DNA of 61,485 nt from CAYXDO01 sp964463485 (GTDB lineage: Bacteria; Myxococcota; Kuafuiibacteriia; Kuafuiibacteriales; Kuafuiibacteriaceae): the NCBI GenBank assembly GCA_964463485.1, contig CAYXDO010000059.1, positions 1 through 61,485 on the forward strand, given 5' to 3'. Position 1 is the first letter of the stretch. Every line of letters starts with the position of its first letter. The notes under the pieces are model-generated. The model saw only the letters and a program-made list of their open reading frames with translations, had not been told where the DNA came from and searched no databases. The translations under genes were made by a program, and so were the position numbers. This document shows positions 27,579 through 36,897 of the stretch, piece after piece.

Positions 27579-28964
27579 ATGGTCAAAGTCCGTTCGGTCT
27601 TTCGATGCAGCGCGTGCGCTTACGAAAGCAGAAAATGGGTCGGTCGGTGCCCAGAGTGCTCTGCGTGGAACACCCTCTCCGAGGAACAACTCATCGCCGA
27701 GCCCACGCAACCCAGCCAGAAGAACCGTGCCTTCCGCCTGCCCGACGAGGGGATCGCGAGACCCACTCCGCTTTCGGAAGTCAGCTCGACGAGCGGTGAG
27801 CGCCTCTCGACCCGCATCACCGAGCTCGACCGCGTGCTCGGCGGCGGACTGCTTCCAGGCTCGCTCATCCTGGTCGGCGGTGATCCAGGGATTGGGAAGT
27901 CGACACTCCTCCTCCAAGCCCTCGCCGCCATCGGAATCGAGAATAGCCCAACGCTTTACGTCTCTGGCGAAGAGTCCCCCGATCAGGTCCGGATCCGCGC
28001 CGAACGCCTGGAGCTCCCTACCGACGACGTCTTGGTGTACGCGGAGACCAACGCCGCCCGCATCGTCGAGCAAATGGAGACGATACGCCCCAAGGCCGTG
28101 GTGATCGACTCCATTCAAACCGTGTTCGATCCCGATCTCGGGGGCGCTCCCGGAACCGTGGGTCAGATCCGAGAGGTCGCAGCGCGTTTTCTATACTCAT
28201 CCAAGAGTCGCGGCATCCCCACCTTTCTCGTGGGTCACGTCACCAAACACGGCGAGATCGCCGGGCCCCGCGTCCTCGAGCACATGGTCGACACAGTGCT
28301 CTACTTCGAAGAGGCCAGCGGTCATCCCTATCGAATTCTCCGCGCCCATAAAAACCGATTCGGCTCGACCAACGAAATCGGCGTCTTCGAAATGCGCACC
28401 AAAGGACTCGAGCCGGTCGAGAACCCATCCGAGTTGTTCCTGTCTGAGCGCCCCGTCGGGACGTCGGGCTCCGCCGTGCTCCCGGCCATCGAAGGCACGC
28501 GCCCCGTGCTCGTCGAGGTCCAGGCCCTCGTGTCACCCTCTTCCTTCGGCACTCCGCGGCGCACCTGCCTCGGCTTCGACTCCGCGCGCGCGGCTCTGTT
28601 GGTCGCGATCCTCGAACGACGAGCGGGACTCTCCCTGGCAGGCTGCGACGTTTTTGTGAATGTCGCTGGAGGACTGTCGATCGCCGACCCTGCCGCTGAC
28701 TTGGCGGTCGCCGCTGCGCTCGCCTCCTCTCTCCGAGACCGCCCGATCTCCCGAGATGTCGTGATGTTCGGAGAGATCGGTCTCTCCGGAGAGCTCCGCG
28801 GAGTCTCCCAGCCGGAGGCCAGGCTCGCAGAGGCGCACAAGCTCGGGTTCCTTCGAGCGATCGTGCCCGAAGCGGTCAAGAAGAGACTCGCCAAAGACGC
28901 CCCCATCGAAGTCATCGCCGCCGACCGACTCTACGAAGCGCTCGAAGCTGCCATCGAAGGATGA
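27579..28964 (+). CDS. radA: DNA repair protein RadA (Sms)
   Basis: 461 residues. All RadA features are present: an N-terminal C4 zinc finger (CSACAYESRKWVGRCPECSAWN), a RecA-like ATPase with Walker A GGDPGIGKST and Walker B VVIDSIQTV, the RadA-specific KNRFGSTNE motif, and a C-terminal Lon-like domain (VNVAGGLSIADPAADLAVAAAL). It is a branch-migration helicase acting in recombination and repair. The length is normal. The ATG at 27579 gives the standard short lead before the zinc finger; an ATG 9 bases upstream is possible. It is followed after 3 bases by the HAD gene. Confidence 0.96.
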   Translation: MVKVRSVFRCSACAYESRKWVGRCPECSAWNTLSEEQLIAEPTQPSQKNRAFRLPDEGIARPTPLSEVSSTSGERLSTRITELDRVLGGGLLPGSLILVGGDPGIGKSTLLLQALAAIGIENSPTLYVSGEESPDQVRIRAERLELPTDDVLVYAETNAARIVEQMETIRPKAVVIDSIQTVFDPDLGGAPGTVGQIREVAARFLYSSKSRGIPTFLVGHVTKHGEIAGPRVLEHMVDTVLYFEEASGHPYRILRAHKNRFGSTNEIGVFEMRTKGLEPVENPSELFLSERPVGTSGSAVLPAIEGTRPVLVEVQALVSPSSFGTPRRTCLGFDSARAALLVAILERRAGLSLAGCDVFVNVAGGLSIADPAADLAVAAALASSLRDRPISRDVVMFGEIGLSGELRGVSQPEARLAEAHKLGFLRAIVPEAVKKRLAKDAPIEVIAADRLYEALEAAIEG

Positions 28965-28967
28965 ACC

Positions 28968-29771
28968 ATGAATCGAATGAGACCTTTGTCCAAATGGGAC
29001 CGCCTCGACGCCGCGCGAACCCGCGTCGTGTTCACCGACATCGACGACACACTCACGACCGATGGCCTCCTCGAAGCGCCCGCCTTCTCGGCTCTCTGGC
29101 AACTTCACGAAGCCCAAATCTCCGTCGTCCCCGTCACCGGACGACCCGCCGGTTGGTGTGATCACTTCGCACGGATGTGGCCCGTGGCCGGAGTCGTCGG
29201 GGAGAACGGAGGCCTCTGCTACCGATACGACCGAGCCACTCGCCGAATGGATCGATTCTACGCTCAGAGCCCCGAGGAACGCACCCACGCCCGAGAGAGA
29301 CTCGAGGAAGTCGCCCACGCGGTGCTCCTCCGAGTCCCCCGCGCCCGCGTCGCCGCGGACCAACCCTTCCGGGAGCTCGACCTGGCGATCGATTTCGCCG
29401 AAGATGTGGGACCCTTGAGCAAGAACGAGATCGATGAGATCGTCGCTGTCTTCGAATCGTTTGGCGCAACCGCGAAAGTCAGCTCCATCCACGTGAACGG
29501 CTGGTTCGGTTCCTACGACAAGCTCAGCATGATTCGAACCTTCGCCCACCGAGCGCTCGCGCTCGATCTGGCCAGCGACCAAACCGGCGCCGTCTATGTC
29601 GGTGACTCTCCGAACGACGAGCCCGCGTTCGCCGCCTTCGAGCGCTCGGTAGGCGTAGCCAACGTCGCCGACTTCACCGACCGGTTCCATACTCTCCCGG
29701 CGTTCGTGACGAAATCGAGAGGAGGAGCAGGCTTCGCAGAGCTCGCTACCTTCCTGCTCGAAGCGAGGTGA
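28968..29771 (+). CDS. HAD-superfamily phosphatase (type IIB cap)
   Basis: 267 residues. Motif I is FTDIDDTLT, motif II VTGRP, motif III includes YDKLSM, and motif IV is VYVGDSPNDEPAF, the arrangement of the Cof/sucrose-phosphate or mannosyl-3-phosphoglycerate phosphatase group with a C2 (IIB) cap. It should dephosphorylate a sugar or nucleotide phosphate; GENGG and the cap sequence do not fix the substrate. It follows radA after 3 bases and is probably co-transcribed; the link to recombination may be only positional. Confidence 0.88.
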   Translation: MNRMRPLSKWDRLDAARTRVVFTDIDDTLTTDGLLEAPAFSALWQLHEAQISVVPVTGRPAGWCDHFARMWPVAGVVGENGGLCYRYDRATRRMDRFYAQSPEERTHARERLEEVAHAVLLRVPRARVAADQPFRELDLAIDFAEDVGPLSKNEIDEIVAVFESFGATAKVSSIHVNGWFGSYDKLSMIRTFAHRALALDLASDQTGAVYVGDSPNDEPAFAAFERSVGVANVADFTDRFHTLPAFVTKSRGGAGFAELATFLLEAR

Positions 29772-29891
29772 CCGTCAAAAAGGTGGGTGGCGAAGGAGTC
29801 GCGGATCGGAGATCCGGGAAGTCAGAGGCTGGGAAGAGTCAGCGGAAGGACTGCAGAGGCGTCAGAGCGAAACACGCTCAGACTCACTCAC

Positions 29892-32000
29892 TCACTCACA
29901 AGCGAGCATCGTCGGCCCGTTGATGCAGGAATCGAGACCAGCGCCGCCGTCGAGGTTGTTGCTGCCGCTGTTGCCATCGAGGGCGTCGTCTCCCGCCCCA
30001 CCGCCCAGCTTGTCAGTGCCAGCGCCGCCGGAGCAGGTGTCGTTACCATCGCCGCCAAACACGCGGTCGTTGTGGTCGCCACCCGAAAGCGTGTCGTTCC
30101 CACTGTGGCCGTAAAGCGCGTCGTCGCCAGCATCGCCGTCGACGACATCGTTGCCGGACTGACCGTACATCAGATCGTTGCCGTCGCCGCCCGACAGCTT
30201 GTCGTCGTTACGACCGCCGTCGATCTTGTCCTTTCCGCCTTCGCCGTAGATCTCGTCATTTCCGCCGTTGCCGTAGAGCGTGTCGTCGCCGCCGCCGCCG
30301 AAGATCAGGTCGTTGCCGGCTTCGCCATAAATGAGGTCGTTGCCTTCGTAGCCGTAAATGCAGTCGTCGCCGCCGGTGCCGAAAATCTGGTCGTCGCCGG
30401 GGGTCCCGAAGATCGGATTGTACCCAGGCGGGCAGATCGAAGCGGAGCAGGTGCAGGTCGCTGCTTCGCAGAGTCCCGGGCACGCGCCGTCGTCCGCGCC
30501 GTCGCACTCCTCACTGATCTGATTCACGACGCCATCGCCACAAACCGGCGGAGGCACGCCGCACGTACAATCACCCTGGCAAAGCCCCGGGCACGCTGCA
30601 TCGTCAGTGCCGTCGCAAGCTTCGGCACCCTCCGTGACGTCATTGCCGCACACCGACACTACGGCGCACGTGCAATCGACCTGGCAAAGTCCAGGGCACT
30701 CCGGCGCATCCGCGCCGTCGCACTGCTCACCCAACACGTTGATGATGCCGTCGCCGCAGAACGCTCCTGCAACCCATTCCTTGGTCACCAGGTTGGAGGT
30801 GCGCAACGTCGACGTGCTGTCGATGAAGCTCGCCTGGATCGTGTCCGTTCCCACTCCGCTGTCACCGAGGTACGAGAACTGCGCCGTTCCATCGGCCACC
30901 GTAGTCACCACTGCCGTCTCGCCCGCGTTCGGGCCCGAGATCACCGTGAAGGTCACGTCCTTGCCGGGTACTCCGACGCCCAGGTTGTCGGTGACTTTGG
31001 CCGTCACCACGTGCGTCGAGCCCACCGGGTTCGTCGCTGAGGCCGGCGTGAGAAGAATGCCTTCACCTTCGACCGCCGCAACGGTCACGAAAATGTGACC
31101 GGCAAAAATGTCGTCGTTGTTCGACGGATTCGTCGTGTGGATCGAAATCAGAGTGTCGGCAGGACCCAAAAACGACGCGAGATTGTACAACTCATCGTCG
31201 GTTCCGGTGCTCTGCGAGAACGGATCGACTGGGTTGTCGGTCGTATCGCCGCCGGCATTGCCGCCGACCGTGATCAAGTTTCCGTCACCCCCTGTCTCGC
31301 TTGGATCGGCGTCGTCGAAATTGCCTGAGCAGCTCGCCAGGCGAGCTCCGTTGACGTCGATCGTCGAAAACTGACCGCCCGTACACGCGTGAGAAGGCGG
31401 GCCCCCACCCTGAAAGCTGAAGGCGATGGCAAGGCCCATCTCGGCCGCGTCCCCAGCGCCCAAAGGCTCCGCCAGCGACACCGCGAAATCATCGCCCGCC
31501 GTCGCCTGACCGCCGAAGAAAATGAGCATCGTCCGGTCCTCGAGCACCGCTGGGTCGTCGAAAATCACCCAAAGGCCGCAACCATCGACGTTGGGTGTGT
31601 CAGAGTAGGTGAGCGCCACTGGACCCGCAGCCGCCGGGTCCACGATCGGCTTCACGATCGCAGTCACGTCGACGAAGCCATTCATCCAATCGAAGCCCCC
31701 GCTCGAGAACGGAAGCAGCTCGTCGAAGGTGATCGACGTCGTATCGAGGGTCACGTTCCCGTTCGCGAGCGGCACCAGATACGGAACGTCCGCACACGCC
31801 ATGTGCGCGCTCCGAACCGACGCCAAATCGTTTGGTTTCAAAACATTGATGGTGCTGGTCCCGAGCGTCCTATGCCCCGCTCCATCCACCGAGATGGATA
31901 TCCTCCCGGTAACCGCAACTTTCACGGACTGGGTCGCCTCGGCCGGCGCCGCGAGCACCGCGGTGCCGAGCAAACCGAGCAACGTCGTGTGTATTCTCAT
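29892..32000 (-). CDS. Secreted RTX-repeat protein with Big_1 and CGDG Cys repeats (paralogue 1)
   Basis: 702 residues from the ATG at 32000, which is preceded by a GAGGAG ribosome-binding site. Order: signal peptide (1-23); a beta-rich domain (24-300) with VDGCGLWVIFDDP, vaguely like DUF3344; an Ig-like Big_1 domain (about 315-405); three Cys-rich repeats of the CGDG...CDG...CPGLC type (about 410-515); then about ten RTX nonapeptide repeats (GGxGxDxLxG, 525-690). RTX repeats bind Ca2+ and fold outside the cell. Paralogues 2 and 3 have only two Cys repeats, so this copy gained one or they lost one. The C-terminus (SCINGPTMLACE) is shared by all three. Confidence 0.88.
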   Translation of the reverse strand: MRIHTTLLGLLGTAVLAAPAEATQSVKVAVTGRISISVDGAGHRTLGTSTINVLKPNDLASVRSAHMACADVPYLVPLANGNVTLDTTSITFDELLPFSSGGFDWMNGFVDVTAIVKPIVDPAAAGPVALTYSDTPNVDGCGLWVIFDDPAVLEDRTMLIFFGGQATAGDDFAVSLAEPLGAGDAAEMGLAIAFSFQGGGPPSHACTGGQFSTIDVNGARLASCSGNFDDADPSETGGDGNLITVGGNAGGDTTDNPVDPFSQSTGTDDELYNLASFLGPADTLISIHTTNPSNNDDIFAGHIFVTVAAVEGEGILLTPASATNPVGSTHVVTAKVTDNLGVGVPGKDVTFTVISGPNAGETAVVTTVADGTAQFSYLGDSGVGTDTIQASFIDSTSTLRTSNLVTKEWVAGAFCGDGIINVLGEQCDGADAPECPGLCQVDCTCAVVSVCGNDVTEGAEACDGTDDAACPGLCQGDCTCGVPPPVCGDGVVNQISEECDGADDGACPGLCEAATCTCSASICPPGYNPIFGTPGDDQIFGTGGDDCIYGYEGNDLIYGEAGNDLIFGGGGDDTLYGNGGNDEIYGEGGKDKIDGGRNDDKLSGGDGNDLMYGQSGNDVVDGDAGDDALYGHSGNDTLSGGDHNDRVFGGDGNDTCSGGAGTDKLGGGAGDDALDGNSGSNNLDGGAGLDSCINGPTMLACE

Positions 32001-32194
32001 TCGTTCACTCCTCTCCTTGCGCGCTTGCTCGCAAGTCCGGACTTCATAGCTCTCCGTCCAGCGAAGCGCAACCGACCACGCCATGCTCCCATGCTCCAGA
32101 TCAAGAAATCTCCAGATCAAGAGATCGAGCCGAGTCCGTTCTCGACCGGAATCAGCGAGTGAGCGAATCAGCGCGACGAATGACTCGCGAGCTT

Positions 32195-32236
32195 GGTCGG
32201 GAAGAAGTGGTCGGGAAGTAGTGGTCGGGAAGAAGT
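32195..32236. repeat. 14-bp tandem repeat, three units
   Basis: GGTCGGGAAGAAGT, GGTCGGGAAGTAGT and GGTCGGGAAGAAGT lie head to tail between RTX paralogues 1 and 2, about 60 bp beyond the 3' end of paralogue 2. The other inter-paralogue gap (34283-34587) has similar purine-rich words but no clean tandem array. Confidence 0.65.
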
Positions 32237-32296
32237 CAGGAAGGATTGGGAACGGGAGGGAGTGCGGGAGTCAGGCGCAAGCGCGCTGAGGACTCA

Positions 32297-34282
32297 TCAT
32301 TCGCAGGCGAGCATCGTCGGTCCGTTGATGCAGGTGTCGATGCCGGCGCCGCCGTCGAGGTTGTTGCTGCCGCTGTTGCCGTCGAGGGAGTCGTCTCCCG
32401 CGCCGCCACCTAGCTTGTCAGTGCCCGCCCCGCCAAAGCAGCTGTCGTTGCCATCTCCACCAAACACACGGTCGTTGTGGTCGCCACCCGAGAGAGTGTC
32501 GGCCCCGCTGTGTCCATACAACGCGTCCTCGCCCGCATCGCCGTCGATGACGTCGTTGCCGGACTGACCGTACATGAGATCGTTGCCGTCGCCGCCGGAC
32601 AGCTTGTCGTCGTCGCGGCCGCCGTCGATCTTGTCCTTTCCGGCCTCGCCGTAGATCTCGTCATTTCCACCATTGCCGTAGAGCGCGTCGTCGCCGCCGC
32701 CGCCGAAGATGAGGTCGTTTCCGCCCTCGCCGTAGACGAGGTCGTTGCCCTCGTAGCCATAAATGCAGTCGTCGCCGCTCGTGCCTGCGATCGTATCGTC
32801 AGCCGAAGTCCCGAAGATCGGATTGTATCCAGGCGGACAAATCGAAGCCGAGCACGTGCAGTCGCCCTGGCAAAGTCCCGGGCAAGCGCCGTCGTCGACG
32901 CCATCGCACTGCTCGGTGGGCTGATTGACCACGCCGTCCCCACAAACCGCCGTCGTCGGGCACGTGCAGTCGACTTGGCAAAGTCCTGGGCACTCAGGCG
33001 CGTCGGCGCCGTCGCACTGCTCGCCCAACGCATTGACGATTCCGTCGCCGCAGAACGGCCCGGCAACCCAGTCCTTGGTCACCAAGTTGGAGGTTCGCAA
33101 CGTCGACGTGCTGTCGATGAAGCTCGCCTGGATCGTGTCGGTTCCCACGCCGCCGTCGCCGAGGTACGAGAACTGCGCCGTGCCATCGACTCCCGTCGTC
33201 ACCACAGCCGTGTCACCCGCGTTCGGTCCCGAAATTACCGTGAAGGTCACGTCTTCGCCCGCCACCGGGCCGCCCACGCTGTCGGTCACTCGCGCCGTCA
33301 CGACATGAGTCGAACCCACTGGGTTCGTCGCCGACGCCGGCGTCAACAAGACGCCCTCGCCTTCGATCGCCGCCACCGAAACGAAGATGTGGCCGCCAAA
33401 GATGTTGTCGTTGTTGGAAGGATTGAGCGTGTCGATCGTGACCAAAGTGTCCGCCGGTCCGAGGAAAGGCACGAGGTTGTAGAGCTCGTCGTCCGTACCG
33501 CTCGACGTCGCAAAAGGATCGACCGGGTTGTCGGTGATGTCGGCGCCCGCGTTGCCGCCCACCGTGATGAGGCAGCCGTTCGAAACGGTCTCGAGCGGGT
33601 CAGCGTCGTCGAAGTTGCCCGCGCAGCTCGTCAGCCGCGCCGTGTTGACGTCGATCTGGGAGAACTGACCGCCGCCGCAATCATGGCTCGGGAAGGTCCC
33701 AATCTGATAGCTATACGAGATCGCAAGACCCATCTCGGCTTCATCCCCGGCCCCAAGCGGCTCAGCAAGCGATACACTGAACGTGTCGCCCGTGGTCGCC
33801 TGGCCGCCGAAGAAGATCAGCATCGTCCGGTCTTCGAGGACCGTCGGGTCGTCGAAGATCACCCAAAGGCCGCACCCATCGACGTTACCACCATCGATGT
33901 AGCTCAAGGCAACCAGCCCTGCCGCCGCCGCATCCACGACCGGCTTCACGACAGCCGTGACGTCGACGAAGCCGTTGATCCAAGCCCCGTTGGTCACGAA
34001 CTCGTCGAACGTCACCGAGGTGCCCGCCAAAGTCGCGTCGCCGTTCGCAAGCCCCGAGCCGAATACGGAAGCGCACGCGAAATGCGCGCTCCGCACCGTG
34101 GCCCCGGCATTCGGCTTCAACACGTCCATGGTCGTAGAGGGCTGCGCGTGCATGCCCGCGCCATCGACCGAAATCGAAATTTTCCCGGTCGTCGATACCT
34201 TCACGGATTGGGTCGCATGGACCGGCGCGGCCGTGGCCAAAAGCCCCAGCACGCCCCCCAGCAATGCGCTTCGTAATCTCAT
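32297..34282 (-). CDS. Secreted RTX-repeat protein (paralogue 2)
   Basis: 661 residues from the ATG at 34282, which has GAGGAG upstream. Same order of parts as paralogue 1 but with two CGDG-type Cys repeats. The N-terminal domain is spaced slightly differently (DGAGMHAQPSTTMDVLKPNAGATVRSAHF). Over the Big_1 and RTX regions it is nearly identical to paralogue 3, pointing to a recent duplication. The closing segment SGSNNLDGGAG and CINGPTMLACE is unchanged. Secreted or surface Ca2+-binding protein by inference; no type I secretion genes lie in the window. Confidence 0.88.
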   Translation of the reverse strand: MRLRSALLGGVLGLLATAAPVHATQSVKVSTTGKISISVDGAGMHAQPSTTMDVLKPNAGATVRSAHFACASVFGSGLANGDATLAGTSVTFDEFVTNGAWINGFVDVTAVVKPVVDAAAAGLVALSYIDGGNVDGCGLWVIFDDPTVLEDRTMLIFFGGQATTGDTFSVSLAEPLGAGDEAEMGLAISYSYQIGTFPSHDCGGGQFSQIDVNTARLTSCAGNFDDADPLETVSNGCLITVGGNAGADITDNPVDPFATSSGTDDELYNLVPFLGPADTLVTIDTLNPSNNDNIFGGHIFVSVAAIEGEGVLLTPASATNPVGSTHVVTARVTDSVGGPVAGEDVTFTVISGPNAGDTAVVTTGVDGTAQFSYLGDGGVGTDTIQASFIDSTSTLRTSNLVTKDWVAGPFCGDGIVNALGEQCDGADAPECPGLCQVDCTCPTTAVCGDGVVNQPTEQCDGVDDGACPGLCQGDCTCSASICPPGYNPIFGTSADDTIAGTSGDDCIYGYEGNDLVYGEGGNDLIFGGGGDDALYGNGGNDEIYGEAGKDKIDGGRDDDKLSGGDGNDLMYGQSGNDVIDGDAGEDALYGHSGADTLSGGDHNDRVFGGDGNDSCFGGAGTDKLGGGAGDDSLDGNSGSNNLDGGAGIDTCINGPTMLACE

Positions 34283-34587
34283 CGTTCGTTCACTCCTCTC
34301 TCGCAGGTTCCTGCAAGTCGGGGCTCCATAGCCCTCCGTCAACGGAAGCGCAACCAGCCGCCCTAAATCCGTGTTTTTGCTCTAAATCAAAGGGTCGATC
34401 ATCACCAGGACTCGCTGGACGTGATCGAAGCCCAGGTCGAATCGGAATCAGGGACTCGCGACCTGGACTCGCTCCGCCAACGGAATGAGTACGTCGGACC
34501 TTCGTCCGTGATGAGGAAAGGAGTCCGGGAGGGAAGAGTCAGCAGCAGGATCGGAAAGCGGAAGTCAGGCGCGGACAGCGCTCAGAC

Positions 34588-36573
34588 TCACTCGCAAGCG
34601 AGGATGGTGGGACCGTTGATGCAGGCGTCGATGCCGGCGCCGCCGTCGAGGTTGTTGCTGCCGCTGTTGCCGTCGAGGGAGTCGTCTCCCGCGCCGCCGC
34701 CCAGCTTGTCAGTACCGGCCCCGCCGAAGCAACTGTCATTGCCATCCCCACCAAACACGCGGTCGTTGTGGTCACCACCCGAAAGGGTGTCGGCTCCGCT
34801 CTGTCCATACAACGCGTCCTCGCCCGCATCGCCGTCGACGATGTCGTTCCCGGACTGACCGTACATGAGATCGTTCCCGTCACCGCCGGACAACTTGTCG
34901 TCGTCACGGCCTCCGTCGATCTTGTCCTTTCCAGCCTCGCCGTAGATCTCGTCGTTTCCGCCGTTGCCGTAAAGCGTGTCGTCGCCGCCGCCGCCGAAGA
35001 TGAGGTCGTTTCCGCCCTCGCCGTAGATTTCGTCGTTACCTTCATCGCCGAAGATGCAGTCGTCGCCACCGGTGCCGAAAATCCGGTCGTCGCCGGGGGT
35101 CCCGAAGATCGGATTGTACCCAGGCGGGCAGATCGAAGCGGAGCACGTGCAGTCACCCTGGCAAAGTCCAGGGCAAGCGCCGTCGTCAGCGCCATCGCAC
35201 TGCTCGGTGGGCTGATTCACCGCGCCGTCCCCGCAAACCGGAGTCGTCGGGCACGTGCAATCTGCTTGACAGAGTCCAGGGCACTCGGGCGCGTCGGCGC
35301 CGTCGCACTGCTCGCCCAACACATTGACGATGCCGTCGCCGCAGAACGGTCCGGCAACCCAGTCCTTCGTCACCAAGTTGGACGTTCGCAACGTCGACGT
35401 GCTGTCGATGAAGCTCGCCTGGATCGTGTCCGTCCCCACGCCGCCGTCGCCGAGGTACGAGAACTGCGCGGTCCCGTCGACCCCCGTCGTCACCACTGCC
35501 GTGTCACCCGCGTTCGGTCCCGAAATCACCGTGAAGGTCACGTCTTCGCCCGCCACCGGGCCGCCCACGCTGTCGGTCACTCGCGCCGTCACGACGTGTG
35601 TCGAACCCACTGGGTTCGTCGCCGACGCCGGCGTCAACAAGACGCCCTCTCCTTCGATCGCGGCCACGGACACAAAAATGTGTCCGCCGAAAATATTGTC
35701 GTCGTTCGAAGGATTCAAAGTGTCGATCGTAATCAGCGTGTCCGCAGGCCCAAGGAAGGGCACGAGATTGTAGAGCTCGTCGTCCGTGCCGGTCGACGTC
35801 GCGAACGGATCGGCAGGGTTGTCGGTCGAGTCGGCGCCCGCGTTGCCACCCACCGTGATGAGACAGCCGTTGGCCGCGCTCTCGAGCGGGTCGGCGTCGT
35901 CAAAGTTCCCGGCGCAGCTCGTCAAGCGGGCCCCATTCACCGTGACGTTCGACTGCTGGCCGCCGCCGCAGTCGTGGCTCGGCGAGGAGCCAGTCTGAAA
36001 GCTGAACGCAATGGCGAGGCCCATCTCAGCCTCGTCCCCGGCCCCGAGCGCCTCCGCGAGCGATACGCTGAACGTATCGCCCGTCGTCGCCTGGCCCCCA
36101 AAGAAGATCAGCATCGTTCGATCTTCGAGCACCGTCGGGTCGTCGAAAATCACGTAAAGGCCACAGCCATCGACGTTCCCCGCGTCGACGTAGGTCAAAG
36201 AAACCGTCCCCGCCGCCGCCGCGTCGACGACCGGCTTCACGATGGCCGTCGCGTCGACAAACGCGTTGTTCCACGGCGCGTTGGTCACGAACTCGTCGAA
36301 CGTCACCGGCGTGCCCGCTAGGGTCACATCCCCGCTCGCGATCCCCGCGCCAAAAACGTCGCTGCACAGCAAGTGCGCGCTTCGCACCGTGGCCCCCGCA
36401 TTTGGCTTCAACACGTCGATCGTCGTAGACGGCTGCGCCTGCATGCCGGCGCCATCGACCGAAATCGAAATCCGGCCCGTCGTCGATACCTTTACCGTCT
36501 GAGTTGCATGGACCGGCGCTGCCGTGGCCAAAAGCCCTAGCACGCCTCCAAGTAATGTGTTCTGTAGTCTCAT
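34588..36573 (-). CDS. Secreted RTX-repeat protein (paralogue 3)
   Basis: 661 residues from the ATG at 36573. The signal peptide ends near APVHATQ and the order of parts is that of paralogue 2. Differences from it cluster in the N-terminal domain and in a few RTX units (IFGTGGDDCIFGDEGNDEIYG). It ends GPTILACE. Each of the three genes has its own Shine-Dalgarno and a gap of about 300 bp to the next, so they may be separately transcribed. Confidence 0.88.
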   Translation of the reverse strand: MRLQNTLLGGVLGLLATAAPVHATQTVKVSTTGRISISVDGAGMQAQPSTTIDVLKPNAGATVRSAHLLCSDVFGAGIASGDVTLAGTPVTFDEFVTNAPWNNAFVDATAIVKPVVDAAAAGTVSLTYVDAGNVDGCGLYVIFDDPTVLEDRTMLIFFGGQATTGDTFSVSLAEALGAGDEAEMGLAIAFSFQTGSSPSHDCGGGQQSNVTVNGARLTSCAGNFDDADPLESAANGCLITVGGNAGADSTDNPADPFATSTGTDDELYNLVPFLGPADTLITIDTLNPSNDDNIFGGHIFVSVAAIEGEGVLLTPASATNPVGSTHVVTARVTDSVGGPVAGEDVTFTVISGPNAGDTAVVTTGVDGTAQFSYLGDGGVGTDTIQASFIDSTSTLRTSNLVTKDWVAGPFCGDGIVNVLGEQCDGADAPECPGLCQADCTCPTTPVCGDGAVNQPTEQCDGADDGACPGLCQGDCTCSASICPPGYNPIFGTPGDDRIFGTGGDDCIFGDEGNDEIYGEGGNDLIFGGGGDDTLYGNGGNDEIYGEAGKDKIDGGRDDDKLSGGDGNDLMYGQSGNDIVDGDAGEDALYGQSGADTLSGGDHNDRVFGGDGNDSCFGGAGTDKLGGGAGDDSLDGNSGSNNLDGGAGIDACINGPTILACE

Positions 36574-36897
36574 CGTCGTTCGTTCACTCCTCTCCTCACG
36601 AGTGCGTGAGTGGGGCTCCATAACTCGACGCCTCGGGGGGTGCAACCGCTGGGAGTGATTTATCGTCAACCGTCCGAGATCAAACGAAACGCCCGGTGAC
36701 TCGAATCACGGACTCGCGTGGAAATCCAAGTCCTGCGGAGGTGGCTTGAGTCCGAGAGGACGACAAACGATCTTCACCAACTCACTTGGCTGCGGCCCAT
36801 CGACCGTTCCGCCCTTCTGCCCGGCGCGCGAATTCACCGGAAACTGTACTCGACCAAACTCTCGATCGAGGTCCACGCCGACGAAGCCACCCAGAGA
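36574..36897. other. Gap between RTX paralogue 3 and HupE-like gene
   Basis: A 324-bp stretch forms the 5' region of the last RTX paralogue and the 3' region of the HupE-like gene. A ribosome-binding site for the RTX gene is present; I see no further gene, repeat or terminator in it. Confidence 0.5.

Noticed and set aside
29787..36321. Long plus-strand open frames (29787-31040, 32477-34276, 34768-36321) opposite the RTX genes
   Set aside because: They mirror the RTX and Big_1 repeats of the minus-strand genes (Val/Ala/Arg-rich low complexity, no signal or family), so they follow from the repeat codons.
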